Positions 1 to 6,823 of a stretch of 14,543 bases of DNA are shown in pieces (position 1 is the stretch's first letter; every line of letters starts with the position of its first letter). This stretch comes from CAVQBP01 sp964448105 (GTDB lineage Bacteria; Bacteroidota; Ignavibacteria; Ignavibacteriales; Ignavibacteriaceae): NCBI GenBank assembly GCA_964448105.1, contig CAYUVK010000123.1, positions 1-14,543 of the forward strand, written 5' to 3'. The position numbers and the translations under genes are program-made. Under the pieces are notes generated by a model. The model saw nothing but the letters and a program-made list of their open reading frames with translations, made no database searches and had not been told where the DNA came from.

Positions 1-2
1 GG

Positions 3-587
3 GAGAGAGCCCGATTAATGTTATTAGCTAAAACGTGGTATTCCCAAGTTTATGATACAGACTTCCTCAGTAATCATGATATTAACATTTTCTTTTCGAA
101 TAGAAAGAATTGGAAACTATCTCAAGATGAAAAAAATTATTTATTTAATTCTATGTTAGATAATTTATCATATAGACCTGGATGGTATTGGTTTAAGGAT
201 TCAGAAGATACTTTAATAAGCAAATTATTAGAAAGTTGCATGCTATCTGATAGTAATTATTCTATTAGGTATAATTCCTTTACTATATTAAATAATTTAG
301 AAGAACAAATTTCAGATGAAAAATTACTCTTCTTGATTAAGGACCGAAACAATCCTTATAGGATTGATATAATAAAAAAATTAAATATTTCTAAATATCA
401 AAACTTTTTTATTGCTCTTAGAAATATTGCTACACAAATAACTTCTGTAAATTCTGATTTTTATAAGGAAATTTTATTCATTTCTTCAAAAATAAATTTC
501 AAAAAAAATCCCGATGAGGAATTTAACTCATTAATAATGAATTCAGATTTTCCCAAAGATAAACGTAAATATTTAATAGAAGAAAAT
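3..587 (+). CDS. Helical (HEAT-like) repeat protein, first part; 5' end outside window
   Basis: The reading frame is open from the first bases of the window (in-frame codons precede the first ATG at 18), so the true start probably lies upstream. The product is rich in Leu/Ile/Lys/Asn and made of short amphipathic helices, as in HEAT/armadillo-type repeats; no catalytic motif, signal peptide or membrane segment is visible. I end this part at 587, because after that point the sequence changes composition and a 22-base stretch (566-587) recurs exactly at 771-792 beyond the N gap. Joining there gives one uninterrupted frame (Asn codon 585-587 followed by Ile codon 793-795) and a combined protein of about 571 residues. 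GC is much lower than in the rest of the window, suggesting transferred DNA. The function is unknown; a scaffold or sensor region of a larger protein is possible. Confidence 0.6.
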
Positions 588-760
588 TATATGATGATAT
601 TGCATGTAAAATGGAGGGATTATATGATGAAGCAGTTGATATTCCTAATAATAATCATCGGTATTTTGTGTGCTGTTTTCGCCGAGAAAACCGAGAAGCC
701 GAAGGAAATGACAACCGAGCTATTTGTCGAGCTTTATGTCGAGCTTTCGATTGTTGCCGA
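588..760 (+). other. Probable chimeric contig end inserted in the helical-repeat gene
   Basis: Just after the repeated 22-mer (566-587) the sequence departs from the helical-repeat gene, and it runs up to the N gap. By hand count the part from 624 to 760 is about 42% GC, against roughly 23% in the flanking gene. It carries its own ribosome-binding site and a signal-sequence-bearing start, which do not belong inside a helical-repeat protein. The simplest reading is a mis-assembled contig end; a real insertion with a duplicated 22-base flank is the alternative. Confidence 0.6.
624..760 (+). CDS. N-terminal fragment of a small exported protein (DUF4296-like?), cut by gap
   Basis: ATG at 624 is preceded by a good ribosome-binding site (GGAGGG at 613-618). 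The 45 visible residues start with a short basic end and a strongly hydrophobic segment (LIFLIIIIGILCAVFA), consistent with a signal peptide. A Cys lies in it but without a proper lipobox. The charged part that follows contains KPKEMTTELFVELYVELSI, with an internal repeat (FVEL/YVEL; 11 bases repeated with a 12-base period at about 724-748). The Lys-Pro...hydrophobic helix pattern after an export signal resembles the start of DUF4296 proteins of Bacteroidota, but this is a weak resemblance. The frame happens to be continuous with the upstream helical-repeat gene; I regard that as accidental. The gene is truncated by the N run and probably belongs elsewhere in the genome. Confidence 0.4.
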
Positions 761-770
761 NNNNNNNNNN
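761..770. other. Scaffold gap (10 N) flanked by a 22-base direct repeat
   Basis: Ten Ns mark a contig join. The 22 bases at 566-587 are identical to those at 771-792, in the same reading frame of the same gene. This indicates that the two contigs overlap, and that the true locus probably has one copy with no gap. Confidence 0.9.
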
Positions 771-771
771 T

Positions 772-1923
772 AAATATTTAATAGAAGAAAATATTGAATA
801 CGATAAAACTGAAACACTTCAAAACTTCATAAAAATAACTGATATGATATTGAGAGAAATAATTCTTGAGGAATTATTTAACCGAGCCCAGCTTTCAAAA
901 GAATTATTAAATAATTTTTTATTTGATAAAAATATATTTATTCGAAGATTTGCAGCATCAAAACTAATAGATTTAGGAGAAAATATTGAAGAGTCATTAA
1001 TTGAAGAAATATCAAAAGATATTATTCATTTTAAAACATTTATATTTAAAAAATATTACTTATTGAAAACTTACGATCAAATAAAAGATAAATATTTTTG
1101 GTACGATACAAAAGGAGACATTGTTTATGAAATATTAAGTGTAAATCACTTTGATAAATTCAAATCAAGATTGAGAACCGATTTAGACAATGACTTTTAT
1201 TTGCTTCAAATAGAGTCTAATAAAAAATTAGAACAGAAATATGGTGCTGCTGCAGTTGAGTCAATAATAAATAAAATGAAAACGGATACAATTGATTACA
1301 TAAAGAGTAATTATATTGAAGCTGGATTAAAAGGGATATATTTTAATGGTACTAGAACCGATTTAAAATATGCTAAAAAATATTTTAATAAAACACAATA
1401 CGGAATGGCAGATGAAATTTGTTTGAAAGTCTTTTCAAAATATGGCAAACATAAAGATGCAGAATATTTGCTTGAAAAGCTTAAGGAACAAAATATATCT
1501 ATAACTAAAAAAATGAATTTAATAAAAACTACTCTTTCAATTTCTCCTGGTTCAAGAGGTATAATAAACACTTTACTAAAATCTAAAGATACTGATGTAT
1601 TATCGATTGCAATAGATTATTATGATACGATAAAATCAGTTTCTAAAAGAAAGTTTTTTGAATCTTTATTATTAAGTAAGAATGATGAAATAAGAATAAA
1701 ATCTTTAGCAATACTAGTTACTTTATTAACTGAAAATAAATTAAAAAGACTACTGGATTCATATACTAACAAAAAGACATATTTTTATGATGTTGTTGCA
1801 TGGATAGATAAAATAGTGTATACACCCAAAGAAATAAAAGTTATATATTTTAAGCAATTAAGAGAATTTCTAAAACCACTCGAATTACAAAAATTTACAA
1901 ATGATGATTTAGCGACTTTTTAA
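772..1923 (+). CDS. Helical (HEAT-like) repeat protein, second part to the stop
   Basis: This is the continuation of the gene seen at 3-587; codons 772-792 repeat KYLIEEN from the first part and the new sequence begins at 793. Residue patterns such as FIRRFAASKLIDLG and EIRIKSLAILVTLL are typical of HEAT-type helix pairs, and the helical pattern continues to the C-terminus (NDDLATF, stop 1921-1923). There are no transmembrane segments, metal sites or nucleotide-binding loops. The stop lies 15 bases inside the tail of a convergent gene (minus-strand stop at 1909-1911), a tight tail-to-tail arrangement. The very low GC content and Asn/Lys/Ile-rich coding contrast with the metabolic genes further right. 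The biochemical role cannot be assigned; a role as sensor or scaffold of a multi-domain (possibly defence) protein would be speculation because the N-terminus is missing. Confidence 0.65.
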   Translation, partial: KYLIEENIEYDKTETLQNFIKITDMILREIILEELFNRAQLSKELLNNFLFDKNIFIRRFAASKLIDLGENIEESLIEEISKDIIHFKTFIFKKYYLLKTYDQIKDKYFWYDTKGDIVYEILSVNHFDKFKSRLRTDLDNDFYLLQIESNKKLEQKYGAAAVESIINKMKTDTIDYIKSNYIEAGLKGIYFNGTRTDLKYAKKYFNKTQYGMADEICLKVFSKYGKHKDAEYLLEKLKEQNISITKKMNLIKTTLSISPGSRGIINTLLKSKDTDVLSIAIDYYDTIKSVSKRKFFESLLLSKNDEIRIKSLAILVTLLTENKLKRLLDSYTNKKTYFYDVVAWIDKIVYTPKEIKVIYFKQLREFLKPLELQKFTNDDLATF

Positions 1924-1998
1924 TTTCTCCTTAAAAGTCAACATCATCCTATTCTGCTCTTCACTAAATCTCCACTCCGGCAGTTTTTCTTCCATAAC
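1909..1998 (-). CDS. C-terminal 29 codons of a second DUF2723 protein, truncated by gap
   Basis: Read on the minus strand from the N run, the sequence encodes VMEEKLPEWRFSEEQNR followed by MMLTFKEKLKSR and a TAA stop at 1909-1911. The first part matches the tail of the complete DUF2723 protein in this window (VMQSKLPEWRFSEERNR). At DNA level about 1950-1980 and 3391-3421 are nearly identical, with one mismatch visible over 31 bases. The two tails diverge after that. This is therefore a paralogous gene whose body is lost in the gap; the near-identity may be why the assembler broke here. The gene is too short for automatic ORF callers. Confidence 0.75.
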   Translation of the reverse strand, partial: VMEEKLPEWRFSEEQNRMMLTFKEKLKSR

Positions 1999-2008
1999 NN
2001 NNNNNNNN
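1999..2008. other. Scaffold gap (10 N) inside a DUF2723 paralogue
   Basis: The left flank is the end of a DUF2723 coding sequence, and the right flank is the end of the ATPase gene 20 bases further on. A complete DUF2723 gene here would need about 2 kb, so either ten Ns greatly underestimate the missing sequence or the join is wrong. Confidence 0.85.
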
Positions 2009-2028
2009 TTGGTAGAGGTTTTATATTG

Positions 2029-3258
2029 TTATTCCGGTTTAAGCAGCCACTCCCGCACAGGTTTTACAGTTATGATTTTTTTATCGAACCTCAGTTCATC
2101 ATCCTGATTTAAAGTTAAGATTGTCCCGGTATTTAACTTTGTGTATTCCATTGCATCAAGCATTCCGTTTATTTCACGGTCTTTATTATCTTCATTCAAT
2201 TCAAAGCAAACCTGGAACAATTCGAGATTTTTCTTCGCATCCCTGGATATAAAATCGCATTCATTATTCTTTTTAAAATAAAAAACTTCCCTGCCTAGTC
2301 TTTTAAGATTGATGAATACAATATTTTCAAGCATCCTTCCTTTATCCTGCGAGAATGAAACAGAGTTAGCCCGGATCAATCCGCTATCTATTGCATAAAC
2401 CTTTTTTGAATTAACAAGCTGTTTCTTGAACGAAAAATCAAACCGGGGAACAGTAAATAAAAGGTAACTATCTTCATAATATCCGATTAGAGAAATAACA
2501 GTGTTAACGCTCCCAAGGTCATACATTTTTCTCAACTTCTGGAAACTGAATTCCTTTCCAATATTGGACAGAAGATATAATGCAAGCTCTTTAACCAGTT
2601 TTGGATTCCTCAGATTATATCTAACCGTGATGTCTCTTGCAATTATATCATTGAATAATTCCTGCAGAATCATATCATTATTTTGTTTAAGATATTCCGG
2701 CATACCCCCTTTATACAGGTATTCTTCAAAATTTTGCAGCGATGGTTTTAGTCTATAAAAAGAAAGAAATTCCTTGAATGAGAATGGATACAGTTCATAT
2801 CTCAAGTGCCTGCCAGTAAGTTTTGAACCAAGCTCTTTGCTAAGCAGGGAAGCGTTTGAGCCCGTTACAACAATTTTCTTTTTCCTGTCAAGCAATGTCC
2901 GGATATATCTTTCCCAATCATTTACATTTTGCAGTTCATCAAACAAATAGAGATCATAATTACCTTCTGAAAAGAATATATCATCTAATCTTTTGAAATC
3001 TTTAACATCAAATCCGAATATTCTTACATCCTCAAAATTCAGGTAGTAAAATTCTTTTATGTTACCTATTATTTGACGGAGTAAGGTGCTTTTACCTGCT
3101 CGGCGAATTCCGGATATAACTAAAGCAAAACCTGGGGTAAATTTTATCTCCTCCAGGACCTCTCTCAGGATTCCTTTTTCAGCTTCAAGAATTATTTCTT
3201 TTTGGTTTTTAACTGTTTGAGCAAGTGTTTCTTTTAAGATCATAGATTTTGTCCTCAT
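2029..3258 (-). CDS. AAA_14 / DUF4143 family ATPase
   Basis: The 409-residue protein has the full layout of the family. The AAA ATPase core has Walker A GIRRAGKST (residues 50-58), Walker B LYLFDE (103-108) and a sensor-like VVTGSNASLL (130-139). The family signature LTGRHLRYELYPFSFKEFL follows (147-165), then YLYKGGMPEYL (180-190), then the C-terminal DUF4143 region. That region resembles a PD-(D/E)XK nuclease fold: ENIVFINLKRLG, EVFYFKKNNECDF (324-336), LELFQVCFEL. The usual E-V-K catalytic pair appears as Q349-V-C351, so the nuclease-like site is probably inactive. Family members are widespread, often multi-copy and scattered, and their function is poorly known. The start at 3258 is preceded by AGGA; an alternative start is Met6. 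The gene is monocistronic here, with its own promoter and a tandem palindrome that covers the start codon. Confidence 0.9.
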   Translation of the reverse strand: MRTKSMILKETLAQTVKNQKEIILEAEKGILREVLEEIKFTPGFALVISGIRRAGKSTLLRQIIGNIKEFYYLNFEDVRIFGFDVKDFKRLDDIFFSEGNYDLYLFDELQNVNDWERYIRTLLDRKKKIVVTGSNASLLSKELGSKLTGRHLRYELYPFSFKEFLSFYRLKPSLQNFEEYLYKGGMPEYLKQNNDMILQELFNDIIARDITVRYNLRNPKLVKELALYLLSNIGKEFSFQKLRKMYDLGSVNTVISLIGYYEDSYLLFTVPRFDFSFKKQLVNSKKVYAIDSGLIRANSVSFSQDKGRMLENIVFINLKRLGREVFYFKKNNECDFISRDAKKNLELFQVCFELNEDNKDREINGMLDAMEYTKLNTGTILTLNQDDELRFDKKIITVKPVREWLLKPE

Positions 3259-3297
3259 TCATTCCTAATGAACACTATTGTTCATTACCAATGAACA
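3256..3297 (-). promoter_or_regulatory. Tandem palindromic operator (two 19-base copies)
   Basis: On the minus strand, copy 1 (3297-3279) reads TGTTCATTGGTAATGAACA, a perfect 8+3+8 inverted repeat. After the spacer ATAG comes copy 2 (3274-3256), TGTTCATTAGGAATGAATG, with the same left arm and a right arm matching in 6 of 8 positions. Copy centres are 23 bases apart, about two helical turns. Copy 1 starts in the -7 element; copy 2 contains the ribosome-binding site (AGGA) and ends with the start codon. The position suggests repression of transcription or translation, possibly autoregulation. Confidence 0.65.
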
Positions 3298-3326
3298 AAT
3301 ATAAGACCTTTCTATTTCAAAACAAA
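3296..3326 (-). promoter_or_regulatory. Bacteroidota-type promoter of the DUF4143 ATPase gene
   Basis: On the minus strand TTTG (3326-3323) is followed after exactly 19 bases by TATATTTG (3303-3296). This fits the Bacteroidota primary sigma consensus TTTG-N19/21-TAnnTTTG. Transcription should begin near 3289, about 30 bases before the start codon. The last two bases of the -7 element are the first two bases of the adjacent palindromic operator. Confidence 0.7.
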
Positions 3327-3352
3327 TAATCCTTCTTATTCTTAAGTACTTG

Positions 3353-5422
3353 CTACTCCTCCAATTCCTTCTCAATCTCCCGCACATCCCTATTCCGCTC
3401 TTCACTAAATCTCCACTCCGGAAGTTTTGACTGCATTACATTAAAAATTTCTTTTGCTTTTTCTTTATCCCCTTTATTCAAATAATACTGTGCTAATTGA
3501 ATGAATAAATGCCTATAATTGTTAAATAGATTATTTGTCGTTCGGCTGGTATAAACATCCGGGTTATTGAAATTTCTATAACGATACTTTTTAAGCAGGT
3601 TATCTTCCAATTGCTGTGGTAAAATTGAATCCCCTTTAACCGGTACTAACTGTTGGATCATTCCTGCATTACTTAAATAAGAAGACAATCCGACCATACT
3701 GCCTGTATCGACTGTTATTGAGAAGTATGCGGGTCTTTCCCTGCAATTTGTTTCAAGTAATGTAATCAACGCTTTATCCTGCGGAAGCAATCCTTTGACT
3801 TTTCCGAAATTTCTCCCTCCGTAATCTGTTTTAATCGTGTCTTCTTTATCTTCTAAAAATGAGTCTTTGAAAACTATTTTTATAGAAACAGCTGAATCAA
3901 TACGGGAAGGTATAAACTTTTCAGGGTTTAATATATCGGAATCAACCGGGAATAATTTATATTCCCTTTGTAATTGTTCAACATAATAGTTGGTGTTTAA
4001 CAGGCTTAAATTTATTACCGCAACATCGGGGCGGATACCTTCAACACTTTGTAAATACCAGGGAGGAAATGTATCATTATCTCCATTAGTAAATAACATA
4101 GCATTCTTCCTGCAGCCTGCAAGTAAATTATATGCAAAATCGTTAGGAAAATAGTATCCGCTTCTATCACACTTAAACCAATTTGTAACAATAATATTTA
4201 ACGGCAGGATTAAAAAACCGAGTAAGGAAAAAATAATTGCTGCACTTTTCTGTGCAAGATTTATTTTTAACAGCAGTTTATTAATTAAGCTTGTTAAAAA
4301 GTATAACCCGATTCCAACCCAGAGAACAAAAACAAAAAATGAAGGTATAAAAAGACGATCAATCTCTCTTATAAACTCAAAGCCTTCCCTCGTATTCGAA
4401 TAAACAATCAAACCGAATGAGAAGAAGAAGAATGTAATAAAGATTAATATCCAGACTTTAAATTTTTTAATTAAAGAATAAATGAAACCTATAATTCCTA
4501 ATAATAATGGTATATAAGAAAAATAAATTTGATTGAATATCGTTCCGCTCCCTTGGGTTCCTAAAAAATTCCATCCGAAATAACGAAGGTACATATGGTC
4601 TACCTGATAGCTCCAGAACGGTCCCCTCCGGTTAAAAATAATTGAGAAGTTCGATTCGCCGAACCGTCCCATATTTATCCAGGTAAATAATTGTGAGAAA
4701 TTTTGAACATCATCCAGCGCAAAAGCAGGATGATACTGTGAACGAATTAATACAAAAAGATTAAGCGAAAATCCTAATAAGTACAAACCTATAAGAATAA
4801 ACCAGAACCTGACCCGTTTTAATTCTTTCCTTAATGGAAAGAGAAGCAATAGTAAAACAACGGGAATGAAGGGTGTATTCAAACGGTGAGCAGTAAAATC
4901 TATTCCTAGTGTAAATACGATCAAATAAATAAGTTTCGTTTTTTCTTTTTGATCTGAAGTAAACCAAATTCTGACTGAACAATAAACAAGAATTCCGGTT
5001 AACAATAACCCCAGCACATAAATTCTTGATACAATTGATTCACTCCAAATACTGTATAAAAAGGGGATTGAAAGAGCAGTAACAAATGATGTTAAAATTT
5101 TTACTGCATCAGAGAGTTGTATAGGGAGGTTATCAAAAATTATTAATAGAGAATAATATGCAAAAACCGAAGCTAGGCTTGCTGAAATTATACTTACAAG
5201 AGTTACTGCTTTTATTGCAGGGAGAAAAAAGAACAAAGTGATAAAAATTTTTCCCAGCAAAACAAAAAGAATTGAACCTCCTGGACTTGGTATGCTTAGG
5301 TTGAATGCATTTGAAGCGTATTCGCTGCTGTCCCACCAGCCAATAGTGGGATAGGATGTAATATAAAGAAGAATAAAAACTATGATGAAAAGCATTCCCG
5401 CTGTAACCCTTTTAGTAGTCAA
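3353..5422 (-). CDS. DUF2723 (GT117-like) multi-pass membrane glycosyltransferase-type protein
   Basis: The 689-residue protein has about ten to twelve hydrophobic segments within residues 8-415, followed by a soluble region of about 270 residues. Near the N-terminus GWWDSSEYASNAFNLSIPSPGG (28-49) is the DUF2723 signature. Its acidic pair D31/E34 occupies the first extracytoplasmic loop, where GT-C enzymes keep a catalytic Asp. NGDNDTFPPWYLQ (446-458) and RPDVAVINLSLLN (464-476) are conserved in the soluble part, and the tail (about 640-665) looks like a TPR helix pair. The family is related to protein O-mannosyltransferases and is expected to move sugar from a lipid carrier at the membrane; the substrate here is unknown. 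The longest frame starts at TTG (5422) close behind GGGAG; ATG at 5395 is the alternative. A gene fragment at 1909-1998 and a decayed copy near 9000 are paralogous. Confidence 0.85.
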   Translation of the reverse strand: MTTKRVTAGMLFIIVFILLYITSYPTIGWWDSSEYASNAFNLSIPSPGGSILFVLLGKIFITLFFFLPAIKAVTLVSIISASLASVFAYYSLLIIFDNLPIQLSDAVKILTSFVTALSIPFLYSIWSESIVSRIYVLGLLLTGILVYCSVRIWFTSDQKEKTKLIYLIVFTLGIDFTAHRLNTPFIPVVLLLLLFPLRKELKRVRFWFILIGLYLLGFSLNLFVLIRSQYHPAFALDDVQNFSQLFTWINMGRFGESNFSIIFNRRGPFWSYQVDHMYLRYFGWNFLGTQGSGTIFNQIYFSYIPLLLGIIGFIYSLIKKFKVWILIFITFFFFSFGLIVYSNTREGFEFIREIDRLFIPSFFVFVLWVGIGLYFLTSLINKLLLKINLAQKSAAIIFSLLGFLILPLNIIVTNWFKCDRSGYYFPNDFAYNLLAGCRKNAMLFTNGDNDTFPPWYLQSVEGIRPDVAVINLSLLNTNYYVEQLQREYKLFPVDSDILNPEKFIPSRIDSAVSIKIVFKDSFLEDKEDTIKTDYGGRNFGKVKGLLPQDKALITLLETNCRERPAYFSITVDTGSMVGLSSYLSNAGMIQQLVPVKGDSILPQQLEDNLLKKYRYRNFNNPDVYTSRTTNNLFNNYRHLFIQLAQYYLNKGDKEKAKEIFNVMQSKLPEWRFSEERNRDVREIEKELEE

Positions 5423-5572
5423 ACTGCTCCCTTTAATTGTTCAATATGTGAAACTTATTTTTTATGAATAAGAAATTCAAATAATGCAAATATTTTTACC
5501 ACAGAGAACACTTTCAATCTTGTAATCTTGTAATATATTTTCCAATTTGTGCATAATTTAAGAACGAAAGTA

Positions 5573-6811
5573 TTAATTATATCTTTCCGGTTTAAACGGT
5601 GTTATGTTTAAAGATATTTTTTCATTATCAATAATTTCCTGCACAATTTTACCCGAAGCCGGGCCGAGACTTAGCCCCATCATTGCGTGTCCTGCAGCAA
5701 ATACAAGGTTATCAAAATTTTTAGATCTCCCTATATACGGCAGCCCGTCCGGTGAACAGGGCCTATGCCCAGACCAGATATCTTTTTTTTCCGGTACTGC
5801 GGGATCTATTCCGGGATAATAATCTTTTATTTTGGTTAAGTACCATTTTACCCTTCTGATATTAATCTCATCATCGTTTGAGCCAATTTCCATAGTGCCT
5901 GCTAACCGCAGATCATTCCCCATTGGTGTAACAGCAGCTCTTGTTTCCAATAGCAAAGACGGGTAGCGGGGAGGATTTTTAAAATCTTTTATTGTTATGC
6001 TGTATCCTTTACCCGATTGAATCGGCAGATTAATGTTTAATTTCCTGCTTAATTTACCGGACCACATTCCGGCAGCAAGGACAAAATAATCAGCTTCAAA
6101 CTTTTGGGTCGATGTTAAAGCTGCATAAATTTTACCGTTATTCAATTCAAAGTTTGTTATTTCACTATCGTAATAAATCTTCAAATTATTTTTTTTGAAA
6201 TATTCAAGCAACGCGTTTATAAGTTTACCGGGATAAATATGTGAGTCACATTTAAAATAGACTGCACCGGCAACATCAACTTCAATTTGTTCAATTTGTT
6301 GAACTTCTTTTCCGCTTAGTATCTCAACATCAAGCCCTAGACGATTTGCTTCTTCTGCTGTTTCAATTTCATTCTTCCCGCCTTCTTCGGTTTTAAACAT
6401 TTGGAGAATGCCGGTGTTCTTTAAATTAAAATCGAAACTTTCAGACAACTCCTGGTATAATTCTTTACTAAGTAAATTAAAATCACGTAAAGAAATTTTA
6501 GATTTATCAACATGATTTTTACTAGAAGATTTATAAAATTTCCAGAGCCATGAAATTAAATCTTTATTGAAAGAAGGTTTAAAACCAAACGGACTGCCCG
6601 GGTTAAACATCCATTTTAAACCCATTGAAATCATTCCAGGTGCAGCAAGCGGGATTATATGACTCGGTACAATCATCCCTGCATTTCCATATGAACAGCT
6701 TTTAGTGAAATTATATTTATCTACAATAGTTACTTCGTGCCCTGATTTATTGAGGTAATATGCACTCATTAGGCCGACAATTCCACCGCCAACAACAACC
6801 ACTCTGCTCAT
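5573..6811 (-). CDS. FAD-dependent D-amino acid dehydrogenase, probably cis-4-hydroxy-D-proline dehydrogenase
   Basis: The 412-residue protein is a DadA/DAO-family flavoenzyme. The N-terminus VVVVGGGIVGLMSAYYL has the dinucleotide-binding GGGIVG (8-13) and ends its second strand in D31. SYGNAGMIVPSHIIPLAAPGM is a DadA-type motif. The C-terminus has GHRPCSPDGLPYIGRS and VFAAGHAMMGLSLGPASGKIV, the FAD-contacting end of the family. In the hydroxyproline pathway the enzyme oxidises cis-4-hydroxy-D-proline to 1-pyrroline-4-hydroxy-2-carboxylate, passing electrons to the respiratory chain. The assignment over plain D-alanine dehydrogenase rests on its neighbours: it starts 12 bases after the epimerase gene, with its ribosome-binding site (GGAAG) in that gap. 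It is the last gene of the operon; no clear terminator follows. It corresponds in role to the LhpB-type enzyme of Pseudomonas. Confidence 0.85.
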   Translation of the reverse strand: MSRVVVVGGGIVGLMSAYYLNKSGHEVTIVDKYNFTKSCSYGNAGMIVPSHIIPLAAPGMISMGLKWMFNPGSPFGFKPSFNKDLISWLWKFYKSSSKNHVDKSKISLRDFNLLSKELYQELSESFDFNLKNTGILQMFKTEEGGKNEIETAEEANRLGLDVEILSGKEVQQIEQIEVDVAGAVYFKCDSHIYPGKLINALLEYFKKNNLKIYYDSEITNFELNNGKIYAALTSTQKFEADYFVLAAGMWSGKLSRKLNINLPIQSGKGYSITIKDFKNPPRYPSLLLETRAAVTPMGNDLRLAGTMEIGSNDDEINIRRVKWYLTKIKDYYPGIDPAVPEKKDIWSGHRPCSPDGLPYIGRSKNFDNLVFAAGHAMMGLSLGPASGKIVQEIIDNEKISLNITPFKPERYN

Positions 6812-6823
6812 TGTCTTCCAGTT

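Noticed and set aside
18..760. A single protein running from the helical-repeat part into a hydrophobic, Glu-rich end
   Set aside because: The second part has its own ribosome-binding site, signal sequence and different composition, and it follows a 22-base stretch that recurs across the gap. The in-frame fusion is most likely accidental.
566..792. Insertion element with a 22-base target duplication
   Set aside because: The segment between the repeats has no transposase, no terminal inverted repeats, and ends in an N gap; a mis-assembly explains it better.
5515..5535. Short tandem repeat (CTTGTAAT twice) as a regulatory element of the DUF2723 gene
   Set aside because: Only two copies of 8 bases in AT-rich DNA, with no positional link to a promoter.
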